DNA of 64,000 nt from SAR202 cluster bacterium AG-426-M11 (GTDB taxonomy: Bacteria > Chloroflexota > Dehalococcoidia > Lucifugimonadales > UBA826): positions 1-64,000 of the forward strand of contig QCNV01000004.1 in NCBI GenBank assembly GCA_003213095.1, written 5' to 3'. The first letter of the stretch is position 1. Every line of letters begins with the position of its first letter. The position numbers were made by a program, and so were the translations under genes. Of the stretch, positions 54,278-62,756 are shown piece by piece. The notes beneath the pieces were generated by a model. That model ran no database searches and was not told where the DNA came from. It was given only the letters and a program-made list of their open reading frames with translations.

Positions 54278-55102
54278 TTGGAGTCAAATAAATTGGTTGC
54301 TTATGTCCCTGAGTATAAATCCATATTCATTAGCGATACTCATTTAGGTTCTAGGGGTGCTCAAGCACACCACCTAAATAATTTCCTACAAAAATACAAC
54401 AGCGAAAATTTATTTTTAGTTGGCGATATTGTCGATGGCTGGAGATTAGAAAGAAAATTTTTTTGGCCCGAACAACACACTAAAGTTCTTGAACAAATAA
54501 ATAAAAAGGCATTATCAGGAACACATGTACATTACCTTATAGGAAATCATGACGAATCAGTAAAAAACTTTTCTGATCGCGGGTTAAACATAGCAGAATT
54601 AGATACTCTTGCAGAAAATGTGAATTTTGAAACACAGATAGATTACATTGGAATCGATGGGAAAAAATACTTAGTTTGTCATGGAGACATGTTCGATACT
54701 CTAATGGACTCAAACACTGGTAGATGGGTAATGTTTTTAGGAACTACATCTTATGATCTTTTACTCTACATAAACACTGCAGTAAACATCATCACACGTA
54801 AACTAAATCTTCCATACATAAATATTACGGGGTTTGCCAAAAGAAGAGCAAAAGCTGCTTGTAATTTATTACTCAAATTTGAAGGTATATTGAGTAACCA
54901 TGCAAGCGAAAAACAATATGATGGGGTAATATGTGGACACATCCATACACCCGAAATAAAAAATATTAGCGGTACCGTTTACATGAACAGTGGTGACTGG
55001 GTGGAAAACTGTAGCGCTTTAGTTGAACATCATGACGGGAGCTGGGAAATTATAAATTGGCGAGAATCACATAGTAAAACCAAAACTAGCACTCATAACT
55101 GA
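54278..55102 (+). CDS. LpxH-like calcineurin-type metallophosphoesterase
   Basis: 274 residues with the full metallophosphoesterase set: FISDTHLGSRG, LVGDIVDGWRLER, LIGNHDE, VCHGDMFD and CGHIHTPE, then MNSGDWVENCSALVEH. Its closest named relatives are UDP-2,3-diacylglucosamine diphosphatases, but no other lipid A gene is present, so the substrate is more likely a glycolipid or nucleotide-sugar precursor. TTG 54278 is the start in the track. It leads an operon with a glycosyltransferase and a sugar-nucleotide dehydrogenase, and its end overlaps the glycosyltransferase reading frame. Confidence 0.87.
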   Translation: MESNKLVAYVPEYKSIFISDTHLGSRGAQAHHLNNFLQKYNSENLFLVGDIVDGWRLERKFFWPEQHTKVLEQINKKALSGTHVHYLIGNHDESVKNFSDRGLNIAELDTLAENVNFETQIDYIGIDGKKYLVCHGDMFDTLMDSNTGRWVMFLGTTSYDLLLYINTAVNIITRKLNLPYINITGFAKRRAKAACNLLLKFEGILSNHASEKQYDGVICGHIHTPEIKNISGTVYMNSGDWVENCSALVEHHDGSWEIINWRESHSKTKTSTHN

Positions 55103-56117
55103 AGCTTGGCACCCACAAATTAATGGGGTTGTTACAACATTAACTAGCATTATTCCTCATGTTAAGGCTCATGGAATAGATGTAGAAGTTGTGGACCCTT
55201 CTATGTTCATGTCATTAAATCTACCTGGATATAATGAAATTGATCTTTCATTTCCAATCAATTCAATTGGGAAAAAATTATCTTCAATTGATCCTACCTA
55301 TTTTCATATCGCAACAGAAGGACCTATGGGAATAGCTGCTAGACGATGGATTAAAAAAAATGGGTATGCATTCACAACAAGTTATCATACTAATCTTCCT
55401 GAATATTCAAAAATGTTATACAAAATCCCAGAATCTTGGATTTGGAAATACGTTAGATGGTTTCACTCACCTTCACATCAAGTATTGGTACCTACCCCAA
55501 CTGTAATCAATACATTAGATTCTAAGGGATTCCAAAACCTTAAACTTTGGTCTAGAGGCATTGATCCTTCACTATTTCCACAACCAAATGCAGACTTAAT
55601 TTCTAAAAACAACCTAGAGGCTAAAGCTCTACTATATGTAGGAAGAGTAAGTAAAGAAAAAAATATTGAGACTTTATGTCAACTATCAAAAAACTCTGAT
55701 TTTGAAGTTTGGATAGTAGGGGACGGCCCTTATAAGTCAACTCTAGAAAAAAAATATTCTTCTTCGGGAGTTAGATTTTTTGGAGCTATCAAACATGACA
55801 AATTAGCTCCTTACTTTCAATCAGCTGATGTCTTCGTATTCCCTAGTAAAACAGATACTTTTGGGATAGTAATGATAGAAAGTATGGCTTGTGGAACTCC
55901 AGTTGCTGCATATCCTGTTCAAGGTCCAATTGATGTGGTCAAACATAGAGTTTCAGGTTTTTTGGATGAAGATCTAGAAATCGCAGTACTAGAGGCACTA
56001 AAACTTTCAACAGAATCTGTTGAAAGTTACGGGCGAAATTTTACTTGGGAAAAATGTGCAGAAACATTTATTGAAACTCTTGTACCAAAAGAAATTAACC
56101 TCGAGGATGCACAATGA
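55071..56117 (+). CDS. GT4-type glycosyltransferase with non-canonical start
   Basis: GT-B fold, family 1/4. The ORF track starts at GTG 55191, but the frame upstream encodes VKPKLALITEAWHPQINGVV, the conserved N-terminus of this family (as in alpha-mannosyl or MgtA/SqdX-like transferases). Between the in-frame TAA at 55053 and GTG 55191 there is no ATG, GTG or TTG; ATA 55071 (GGCGAG upstream) or ATT 55056 are the candidates. The C-lobe has LLYVGRVSKEKNIE, VWIVGDGPYKSTLE and FVFPSKTDTFGIVMIESMACGTPVAA. Translation is probably coupled to the overlapping phosphoesterase gene. It overlaps the next gene by 4 bp. Confidence 0.85.
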   Translation: MVKPKLALITEAWHPQINGVVTTLTSIIPHVKAHGIDVEVVDPSMFMSLNLPGYNEIDLSFPINSIGKKLSSIDPTYFHIATEGPMGIAARRWIKKNGYAFTTSYHTNLPEYSKMLYKIPESWIWKYVRWFHSPSHQVLVPTPTVINTLDSKGFQNLKLWSRGIDPSLFPQPNADLISKNNLEAKALLYVGRVSKEKNIETLCQLSKNSDFEVWIVGDGPYKSTLEKKYSSSGVRFFGAIKHDKLAPYFQSADVFVFPSKTDTFGIVMIESMACGTPVAAYPVQGPIDVVKHRVSGFLDEDLEIAVLEALKLSTESVESYGRNFTWEKCAETFIETLVPKEINLEDAQ

Positions 56118-57433
56118 AAATAAGCGTAATAGGAATGGGTTATGCAGGAGCAGTAACCTCTGCATGTTTAGCAGAATTAGGCCATTATGTTACAGGCTAT
56201 GATATTGATCATCGTAGAATTAACTCTTTAAATTCATTTAAACCACAAATCTTTGAACCTGGGTTAGAAAAACTAATTGAAAAAAACTGCGAAATTAAAC
56301 GACTTAAATTTCAACATGTCGATGATTCTGATCTTGATCTCGGAGAAATAACTATTATCACAGTGGGTACTCCGTCTGATCCAAATGGGTCGCCTAATTT
56401 AGAGTACATTTGGAAATCCGTTGAATGGGCTACAGAACATTTGCAACAAAACTCCATACTTTTGATGAGAAGTACAGTTCAACCAGGCACTGGAGATCTG
56501 ATTTCTACCAGATTTTGTGAGAACAAAAATATCAATTACATTTCATGTCCTGAATTTTTAAAAGAGGGCGAAGCTGTTAGTGATTTTTTTACTCCTGACA
56601 GAATTATCATTGGAGGAAACAATTCTGATGCTATAGAAAAAGTAGTTGATCTTCATTCGGGAATCAGTTCCCCAATTATTAAAACAAAAATCATAGCTGC
56701 AGAAATGATTAAATTCGCAAGCAATGCTTTCTTAGCTACTAAGATTTCATTTATTAATGAAATGGCCAACTTTTGTGAAGCATGGGGAGCAGACGTTGAT
56801 GATGTAAAAGAAGGATTGGGATTGGACCATAGAATTGGAAAATCATTTTTAAATGCTGGAGTGGGTTTCGGGGGCTCTTGTCTTCCAAAAGAAACTAGAG
56901 CTTTTACTTCTTTAGCTTCAAATTATGGAATCAAATCTAATCTATTAGAATCTGTCCTTGAAGTAAATGAATATCAGTCTCAAATCCCTTTCAGAATAAT
57001 TAAAGATGTGTTTGCAGATATGAATAATGTAAAAGTTGGAATATTAGGAATGTCATTTAAGCCAAACACAGATGATATTAGAGAATCCCCTTCTATTAAA
57101 ATCGCCCAAACTTTGTCAAAACTGGGATGCCAAGTTTCGTGTTTTGATCCTGTATCAAATCAAAAAAGTGAAGAAAAATTAGGATCTACAGTTAAATTTG
57201 AAACATCTATTGAAAATTTAACTACAAACAAAAATATAATTTTGTTAATGACTCCATGGGAAATAATATTAAATTCAAATTGGCATCAAATATTTGAATC
57301 TATGATCGAGCCTAAAATTTTATTTGACGGAAGAAACTCTTTGGATCCCGCAATCATGAAAAATATCGGATTCAATTACATTGGGGTGGGTCGAGGAATT
57401 TCATCTTCGCATCTTGATCATTTAAGTTGGTGA
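56114..57433 (+). CDS. UDP-glucose/GDP-mannose 6-dehydrogenase family protein
   Basis: Four-electron NAD-dependent oxidation of a nucleotide sugar to a uronic acid. NAD loop ISVIGMGYAGAVTSACLAELGH at the start, ITVGTPSDPNG, RSTVQPGTG, EFLKEGEAVSDFFTPDRI, the catalytic cysteine in GVGFGGSCLPKETRAF and late GILGMSFKPNTDDIRESPSI are all there. 439 residues. The GYAGAV and GGSCLPKE forms lean towards the AlgD (GDP-mannose) subfamily, though UDP-glucose is equally possible. The stop codon lies in the 3' end of the convergent tRNA-Glu gene. Confidence 0.92.
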   Translation: MKISVIGMGYAGAVTSACLAELGHYVTGYDIDHRRINSLNSFKPQIFEPGLEKLIEKNCEIKRLKFQHVDDSDLDLGEITIITVGTPSDPNGSPNLEYIWKSVEWATEHLQQNSILLMRSTVQPGTGDLISTRFCENKNINYISCPEFLKEGEAVSDFFTPDRIIIGGNNSDAIEKVVDLHSGISSPIIKTKIIAAEMIKFASNAFLATKISFINEMANFCEAWGADVDDVKEGLGLDHRIGKSFLNAGVGFGGSCLPKETRAFTSLASNYGIKSNLLESVLEVNEYQSQIPFRIIKDVFADMNNVKVGILGMSFKPNTDDIRESPSIKIAQTLSKLGCQVSCFDPVSNQKSEEKLGSTVKFETSIENLTTNKNIILLMTPWEIILNSNWHQIFESMIEPKILFDGRNSLDPAIMKNIGFNYIGVGRGISSSHLDHLSW

Positions 57434-57504
57434 CCCCAGCGGGATTCGAACCCGCGATTTCCGCCTTGAGAGGGCAGCGTCCTAGACCGCTAGACGATGG
57501 GGCC
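57428..57504 (-). tRNA. tRNA-Glu (CUC)
   Basis: Minus-strand cloverleaf: acceptor GGCCCCA/TGGGGTC, anticodon stem CTGCC/GGCGG with loop CTCTCAA (anticodon CTC), T-arm CGGGTTCGAATCCCG and an encoded CCA. Its last six bases overlap the stop region of the convergent dehydrogenase gene. Confidence 0.97.
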
Positions 57505-57516
57505 TAAATTTTTAAT

Positions 57517-57590
57517 TGGCTGGGGATATAGGATTCGAACCTATGCTTACAGAGTCAGAGTCTGTCGTCCTACCACTAGACGAATCCCCA
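57517..57590 (-). tRNA. tRNA-Gln (CUG)
   Basis: Minus-strand cloverleaf: acceptor TGGGGAT/ATCCCCA, discriminator G, anticodon stem ACAGA/TCTGT with loop CTCTGAC (anticodon CTG), T-arm ATAGGTTCGAATCCTAT and an encoded CCA. It is 12 bp upstream of tRNA-Glu and probably co-transcribed with it. Confidence 0.97.
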
Positions 57591-57696
57591 CAGTTAAATA
57601 GATTTTATCACTAACCCCCACACTGTCTTCAATTTGCTTGCTCTAATATGATCAAAATCATAAAATCAACGAATCACATCATATCAAGAGGCAAGT

Positions 57697-58470
57697 ATGT
57701 ACACATTAGATCTTTCTGGTAAAAAAGCTGTAGTATTTGGTATTGCTAACCAAAGAAGTATTGCTTGGGCAATTTCAAAACGACTAAACGAAGCTGGCGC
57801 TACAATAATTTCAGCATACCAAAACGAAAGAGTTAAAGACTCTGTCACTAAGTTAACTTCAGAATTATCTGATGTCACTTTAATTGAATGTGATGTAAGT
57901 CAAGAAGAAAACGTTGCAAAATGCTTTGAAGAAATTCAAAACATTCACGGTAATATAGATATTTTGGTTCATTCGATTGCTTTTGCACAAAAAGAAGACC
58001 TAGGTGGCAGGTTTGTTGATACCGACAGGTCAGGTTTTCAAATAGCTTTGGATATCAGCGCATACTCACTAATATCAATCACTCGACATGCTTCAAAAAT
58101 GATGAATCCAAAAGGGGCAATTATCACGATGTCATTTATGGCAGCAGAAAAAGTTTTCCCTGGATATAACGTAATGAGTACTGCAAAAGCTGCACTAGAA
58201 AACGAGGTTAGACAAATTGCAAATGACTTAGGTCCAGATGACATTCGAATTAATGCTATTTCTGCCGGCCCACTAGACACACTCTCTTCTAGAGTAATTA
58301 GTGGATATAGAGATATGAAATCAGCTCACTCTGAAAGGGCTCCATTGAGAAGAAACATTACTCATGATGAAGTTGCTACTACAGCTTTATACCTATGTAG
58401 CGACATGTCTAGCGGAGTGACTGGAGAAGTAATTCACGTTGATACTGGCTATCATGTAATGGGAATTTAG
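57697..58470 (+). CDS. fabI: Enoyl-[acyl-carrier-protein] reductase (NADH), FabI type
   Basis: Last reductive step of the type II fatty-acid cycle. KKAVVFGIANQRSIAWAISKRLNEAGA is the FabI cofactor loop, LVHSIAFAQKEDLGGRF the substrate region, and SFMAAEKVFPGYNVMSTAKAALE holds the catalytic Y-x6-K. The outer tyrosine of the usual YLGAE/SYLGxE is Phe here (SFMAAE), while the main Tyr and Lys are kept. It is 257 residues. AGAGG lies 8 bases before ATG 57697. It stands alone, divergent from the tRNA pair. Confidence 0.9.
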   Translation: MYTLDLSGKKAVVFGIANQRSIAWAISKRLNEAGATIISAYQNERVKDSVTKLTSELSDVTLIECDVSQEENVAKCFEEIQNIHGNIDILVHSIAFAQKEDLGGRFVDTDRSGFQIALDISAYSLISITRHASKMMNPKGAIITMSFMAAEKVFPGYNVMSTAKAALENEVRQIANDLGPDDIRINAISAGPLDTLSSRVISGYRDMKSAHSERAPLRRNITHDEVATTALYLCSDMSSGVTGEVIHVDTGYHVMGI

Positions 58471-58471
58471 A

Positions 58472-59719
58472 TTAATTATCAGGAATAATACGACCTCTAA
58501 TAGAAGTCATTTTGTATCCTGAAATAATTACCAATACCAATCCAATAACTGAATTAATTATTAGAGCGTTAGATGTACTAAACATTTCAGATGACAATCC
58601 TAAAATTATTGAGCCAACAGGTGCAGCACCTATACATAGTGTTACAAGCCCCATACATCTTCCTCTAAACTCCTTTTTAGACACTAATAAAACAATTACA
58701 GATTGCATAGTACCAAACGCTGAAGTCCCCAAACCTAAAGCAAAAAGTAAAATCATAGATATGAAATAAATATCTGAAATACCAAATAGTAATAACCCTG
58801 ATAAAGATAGAATAGATCCATAAAGATAATATCTGCCGTGAAATTCCATTTTAGATTTAGATGCTAATGCAGTCGATCCAATTAATGCACCAAAGCCATC
58901 GCTAGCCATTAATATACCCATTAACAATGGTCCCACAGACAATACTTCTTTTGAAATAATTGAAACCATTTGCATGTATGGAAAAAGTAATAAGTTCATG
59001 AAAAATGTAATTACTAAAACAGCGAAAATAGTTTGATTATTTAAAGCGTACTTAAACGCATCGGCAAGCTCTATAAAAAAGAATTTAATCCCACTTAACA
59101 TTGAAAAATGATTCTTATTTCTCTGATTAAAATCATCCTGATTCATATTTACTTGAAAAATAGAAACAGTACCTACAAAAATTATGACTGACATAAAAAC
59201 GTAAGTACCTAGCACTCCTGTAAATGCAATTAAAGCGCCAGCTATAGCTGGACCAACCATTTTACTAGTGTGCATCCCTACTGCATCCAATGAAATACCA
59301 TTAGTAATTCTATCTGGACCTAAAATATCCATTACTAATGCTCTTCTTGATGGCATATCCAGTGCCCAACTCACTCCAGGAACAAATATCGCAACATAAA
59401 CATGCCAAAGTTGTAAAAAGTCAAACAATAGCAAAAAAGTCATCACCACAGCACCAGAAAAAGTGATGATTTGACTAATAATGATTAATACTTTTTTATT
59501 AAAAAAATCAGCAATTACTCCTCCAAACAAACCGAAAAACATTAATGGAGCAAGTCCGAAAAATCCAATCAAACTAACCATAAAAGCTGATTCAGTCTGA
59601 TCAAAAACAAACCACGACAATGTCGTCATTTGCATCCACCTAGAAATATATAAAGATATATTTGAAGCCCAGCAAAACCTGAAGTTTTGATTTGTAAAAG
59701 CAGAAAAAGTACTCATCAT
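58472..59719 (-). CDS. Major facilitator superfamily transporter (EntS/MFS_3-like)
   Basis: 415 residues with about eleven to twelve helices. FRFCWASNISLYISRWMQMTTLSWFVFDQTESAFMVSL and GLFGGVIADFFNKKVLIIISQ (MFS motif A between helices 2 and 3) place it in the DHA3/EntS-like group of exporters. The later helices contain ASDGFGALIGSTALASKS. The substrate is unknown; relatives export siderophores or drugs. It is convergent with fabI (1 bp gap). Confidence 0.85.
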   Translation of the reverse strand: MMSTFSAFTNQNFRFCWASNISLYISRWMQMTTLSWFVFDQTESAFMVSLIGFFGLAPLMFFGLFGGVIADFFNKKVLIIISQIITFSGAVVMTFLLLFDFLQLWHVYVAIFVPGVSWALDMPSRRALVMDILGPDRITNGISLDAVGMHTSKMVGPAIAGALIAFTGVLGTYVFMSVIIFVGTVSIFQVNMNQDDFNQRNKNHFSMLSGIKFFFIELADAFKYALNNQTIFAVLVITFFMNLLLFPYMQMVSIISKEVLSVGPLLMGILMASDGFGALIGSTALASKSKMEFHGRYYLYGSILSLSGLLLFGISDIYFISMILLFALGLGTSAFGTMQSVIVLLVSKKEFRGRCMGLVTLCIGAAPVGSIILGLSSEMFSTSNALIINSVIGLVLVIISGYKMTSIRGRIIPDN

Positions 59720-59777
59720 CTAACCTGACGTTTGAATTCAGGAATAGTATTTCATGTATATTGTTTTTACAACTTAT

Positions 59778-60875
59778 TTATACATTGAATCTAAACAAAA
59801 TCACATCACCATCTTGGACAATATAATCTTTTCCTTCAACTCTCATTTTCCCTGCTTCACGAGATTTATGCTCTCCCTGAAATTCGACATAGTCCTCATA
59901 AGATATTACCTCAGCACGAATAAAACCTTTTTCAAAGTCTGTATGAATCTCCCTAGCTGCTCTAGGAGCTGTAGAATTTCTAGGAATAGTCCAAGCTCTG
60001 GATTCTTTGGCACCAGATGTAAAATATGTTATGAGTCCTAATAGCTCATAACCAGCCTGAATCACACGAACTAAACCAGGCTCATGTAACCCCAAATCCT
60101 CCAAGAGTTCAGATTGATCTTCTTTATCTAATTGAGATAATTCGGATTCTATAGAAGCCGAAATAATCACAGATTTTGCACCTTCTGATTTTGCAAGTTG
60201 AAAAACTTTTTCAGAAAATTTATTGCCAGAAGCTGCAGAAGATTCATCTACATTACATACATATAAAACTGGTTTTGAAGTCAAAAGTTGTAGCGAATGA
60301 ATTAGATTACAATCAGATTCATTAAATTTGATAGATCTAATAGGATTTCCATTTTGTAAGGCTTCTAAACAAAGATTAATCAACTTAAGTAAGTCCTTTG
60401 ATTCAGAATCATTACTTTTAGATTTTTTTTCCAATGCAGGAAGACGTTTTTCCAGATTTTCTAAATCTGACAACATCAATTCAGTTTCAACTGTTTCAGC
60501 ATCACTAATGGGATCAACATTACCATCTACATGAATAATGTTTGGGTCTTCAAAACATCTTAAAACATAGGCGATAGCATCCATCTCACGAATATTTGCT
60601 AAAAATTGATTACCTAACCCCTCACCTTTAGAGGCACCTTTCACTAATCCTGCAATATCTACAAAAGTCATTCTAGTAGGCACAACATTCTGAGAATTAG
60701 AGATTATAGAAAGATCATTCAAACGAGGGTCAGGAATTGCTACTTCACCTACATTAGGCTCTATAGTACAAAAAGGATAGTTTTCAGCTTGAGCAACAGC
60801 AGTACTAGTCAGGGCATTAAAAAGGGTGGACTTTCCTACATTAGGAAGGCCTACTATCCCACATTTAAAACCCAT
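59778..60875 (-). CDS. ychF: Ribosome-binding ATPase YchF
   Basis: Obg-family P-loop protein that prefers ATP. G1 loop IVGLPNVGKSTLFNALT (about residues 7-23), G3 FVDIAGLVKGASKGEGLGNQFL, and the altered G4 VLYVCNVDES (NVDE in place of NKxD), which is the mark of YchF. The C-terminal TGS domain has TYFTSGAKESRAWTI, AAREIHTDFEKGFIRAEVI and GKDYIVQDGDVILFRFNV. It is 365 residues, the usual length. Confidence 0.96.
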   Translation of the reverse strand: MGFKCGIVGLPNVGKSTLFNALTSTAVAQAENYPFCTIEPNVGEVAIPDPRLNDLSIISNSQNVVPTRMTFVDIAGLVKGASKGEGLGNQFLANIREMDAIAYVLRCFEDPNIIHVDGNVDPISDAETVETELMLSDLENLEKRLPALEKKSKSNDSESKDLLKLINLCLEALQNGNPIRSIKFNESDCNLIHSLQLLTSKPVLYVCNVDESSAASGNKFSEKVFQLAKSEGAKSVIISASIESELSQLDKEDQSELLEDLGLHEPGLVRVIQAGYELLGLITYFTSGAKESRAWTIPRNSTAPRAAREIHTDFEKGFIRAEVISYEDYVEFQGEHKSREAGKMRVEGKDYIVQDGDVILFRFNV

Positions 60876-60916
60876 AGAAACACTCCAAAAACAGATCTAA
60901 ATCAGTGGAAGTTATG

Positions 60917-60948
60917 AAAAAAGATACGGGTGACTCAATGAGTCACCC
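60917..60948 (-). terminator. Terminator of the zinc-knuckle gene
   Basis: GGGTGACTCA-A-TGAGTCACCC is a near-perfect palindrome (effective stem of about 8 bp) followed on the minus strand, after five bases, by six T. It lies just after the stop of the 49-residue gene and before ychF on the same strand, so it probably separates the two transcripts. Confidence 0.6.
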
Positions 60949-60955
60949 ATTCTAT

Positions 60956-61105
60956 TTAACTGCTTTTACCAATCCTAAACACATTGGTATCACAATCGCT
61001 CTTAGAACAAGTACCTTTGGTTGCAGGCCTGCCATTCTTCAAAGTAACCTGTTCAGGATTATCTATAGTCACTTTTTCTCGACATTTAACGCAATAGGCT
61101 TCCAT
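60956..61105 (-). CDS. DUF5679-like zinc-knuckle protein, 49 aa
   Basis: Missed by the ORF track because it is short. The product reads MEAYCVKCREKVTI, then EQVTLKNGRPATKGTC and ends NVFRIGKSS. The first pair CVKC and the later CSKSDC could bind one zinc. The order (CVKCR..K, xxxLKNGRPAxxGTC, xxFRIG) is that of DUF5679-type small proteins common in Chloroflexota and Actinobacteria; their role is unknown. AAGGAG lies 8 bases before the ATG. Confidence 0.85.
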   Translation of the reverse strand: MEAYCVKCREKVTIDNPEQVTLKNGRPATKGTCSKSDCDTNVFRIGKSS

Positions 61106-61368
61106 TTTTATACTCCTTGCGACATTTTATTAGGAACAACTCTAGTTAATCTAAAGTATATTACCCATACCTTAAATATTTATGCAAGTGTTTTTTGGGC
61201 TTTTTTTAAAAAATACATACTATTTTCTACTATTTATTGTGTTCTGAACCCAAACATCAACCACTATATATTGTTAGGTCGCTAATTTGATTGATAAATG
61301 CAACAAATAATTAACTTTAAAGAAATATTGAGTTAACAAGTAATCAATATTATTTAATTACTCCTTTT

Positions 61369-61406
61369 TGTCTGTCTAGAAATACATAACAATTTCTAGA
61401 CAGACA
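61369..61406. repeat. Perfect 15-bp inverted repeat upstream of amt
   Basis: TGTCTGTCTAGAAAT and ATTTCTAGACAGACA flank the 8-nt centre ACATAACA. Neither strand has a U-tract on the trailing side and no gene ends here, so it is not a simple terminator. It ends five bases before the phased nitrogen-type boxes. It may be an operator, a roadblock against upstream transcription, or a mobile palindromic unit. Confidence 0.6.
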
Positions 61407-61410
61407 TCTT

Positions 61411-61474
61411 GAAACATAACTGTTACATGTAGTTTACAAAAATTTAACAACAATCCATTTTTCGTAAATAGAAT
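61411..61474 (+). promoter_or_regulatory. amt1 promoter with 11-bp phased GlnR/PhoB-like boxes
   Basis: GAAAC (61411), GTTAC (61422), TTTAC (61433) and TTAAC (61444) are spaced exactly 11 bp apart, one helical turn, followed by 20 bp and TAGAAT (61469-61474) as -10. OmpR/PhoB-type activators such as actinobacterial GlnR bind direct repeats of this kind (5-mers such as GTnAC or GAAAC with 6-bp gaps) in place of a -35 box. The same array stands before amt2 with the same spacing. Confidence 0.65.
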
Positions 61475-61510
61475 GATTTCGATCTAAATTATTCAATAAA
61501 GGAGATTAAA

Positions 61511-62731
61511 ATGGATTCTGGACATACCGCCTGGATGCTCACCGCATCTGCATTAGTATTTTTTATGACCCCGGGATTGGCCTTTTTTTACGGGGGATTA
61601 GTTAGAGCCAAAAGCCTAGTCAATACAATCATGCTTAGCTTTATGACCATAGGTGTCGTAAGTATAGTATGGACTTTATGGGGATACTCATTGGCCTACG
61701 GAAACGGTGAATTAATAGAAAACTTCATCGGAGACTTTTCATTGCTAGGACTAGATGGAGTTGCAATGATGTCAGGAGAAGAAGATGCAATCAGTCCCTT
61801 ATATGATGTTTTATTCCAAATGATGTTTGCAATTATCACTCCTGCTCTTATTACTGGAGCATTTGTAGAGAGATTTAAATTTTCAACATACTTAATATTT
61901 ACAGTAATATGGATTACGATCGTTTACGCACCTGTAGCTCACTGGGTATGGGGTGGTGGATGGATTGGAGACGCAGGAGCATTAGATTTTGCCGGGGGTA
62001 CTGTTATACACATTAATGCAGGAGCTGCAGCAGTTGCCGCTGCATTACTAGTAGGAAAAAGAGCTAATCCCGGATTGCAACCAAACAATGTGCCCTTTGT
62101 AGTTTTGGGCGCTTCAATTCTTTGGTTTGGATGGTTTGGATTTAATGGAGGATCTGCGTTAGCTGCTGACGATTTTGCAGTAAACGCAATGCTAGTCACT
62201 CAAATTGCTGCTGGTACTGCCGCTACTACTTGGGGGTTAATCGGATTATTTGCCACCAAAAAAATTAGTGCAGTTGGAGTTGCCACTGGAGCAGTTGCAG
62301 GGTTAGTAGCTATCACTCCTGCAGCTGGAGCAGTAAATGCATTAGGCGCTATAGCTATAGGATTAGGAGCTGGGGCAATTTGTTATTTCGCAGTTGAATT
62401 AATTCACAGGACTAACCTAGATGATGCTCTGGACGTTTTTGCAGTACATGGAATCGGAGGAATTTGGGGCTGTATTGCAACCGGAATTTTTGCAGTAGAA
62501 AGCATTGCCGGTGTCAAAGGATTAATTTCAGGTAGTTTCGAACAAGTTTGGATCCAAATTTACACTGCAGGAGGTACTTTAGCCTACTCATTCATTTTAT
62601 CTTTTGCAATCTTATTTGTATTAGATAAAATACCGGGACTTGGACTTAGAGTATCTGAGTCTGCAGAAAGCCAAGGATTAGACTTGTCTGAACATGGCGA
62701 ACAAGCTGTAGTAAATGATGGAGCAAATTAA
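61511..62731 (+). CDS. amt: Ammonium transporter Amt, copy 1
   Basis: 406 residues, eleven helices expected. HTAWMLTASALVFFMTPGLAFFYGGLVRAKS, the signature DFAGGTVIHINAGAAAVAAALLVGKR with the first pore histidine, WFGWFGFNGGSAL, and DVFAVHGIGGIWGCIATGIFA with the twin histidine are all intact. AAAGGAG lies 7 bases before the ATG. It is followed by glnB, the classical amt-glnB pair, so PII probably plugs this transporter when nitrogen is ample. Confidence 0.95.
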   Translation: MDSGHTAWMLTASALVFFMTPGLAFFYGGLVRAKSLVNTIMLSFMTIGVVSIVWTLWGYSLAYGNGELIENFIGDFSLLGLDGVAMMSGEEDAISPLYDVLFQMMFAIITPALITGAFVERFKFSTYLIFTVIWITIVYAPVAHWVWGGGWIGDAGALDFAGGTVIHINAGAAAVAAALLVGKRANPGLQPNNVPFVVLGASILWFGWFGFNGGSALAADDFAVNAMLVTQIAAGTAATTWGLIGLFATKKISAVGVATGAVAGLVAITPAAGAVNALGAIAIGLGAGAICYFAVELIHRTNLDDALDVFAVHGIGGIWGCIATGIFAVESIAGVKGLISGSFEQVWIQIYTAGGTLAYSFILSFAILFVLDKIPGLGLRVSESAESQGLDLSEHGEQAVVNDGAN

Positions 62732-62756
62732 ATTAGTTTCCTAAACGGAGGGAAAA

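Larger units (their letters stand above)
61106..61510. other. 405-bp intergenic region upstream of amt-glnB
   Basis: No gene is visible here; the 126-residue plus-strand ORF of the track is the shadow of the zinc-knuckle gene. The region holds two inverted repeats (61324-61351, AATATTGA/TCAATATT with a 12-nt loop, and 61369-61406) followed by the amt promoter with its 11-bp phased array. The part next to the zinc-knuckle gene (61106-61280) is AT-rich with no clear motif beyond its promoter space. Confidence 0.6.

Noticed and set aside
58038-58280. 80-residue minus-strand ORF inside fabI
   Set aside because: Antisense shadow of a well conserved reductase; no RBS.
60905-61285. 126-residue plus-strand ORF
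   Set aside because: It crosses the terminator and the antisense of the 49-residue zinc-knuckle gene, which has a good RBS and conserved Cys pairs.
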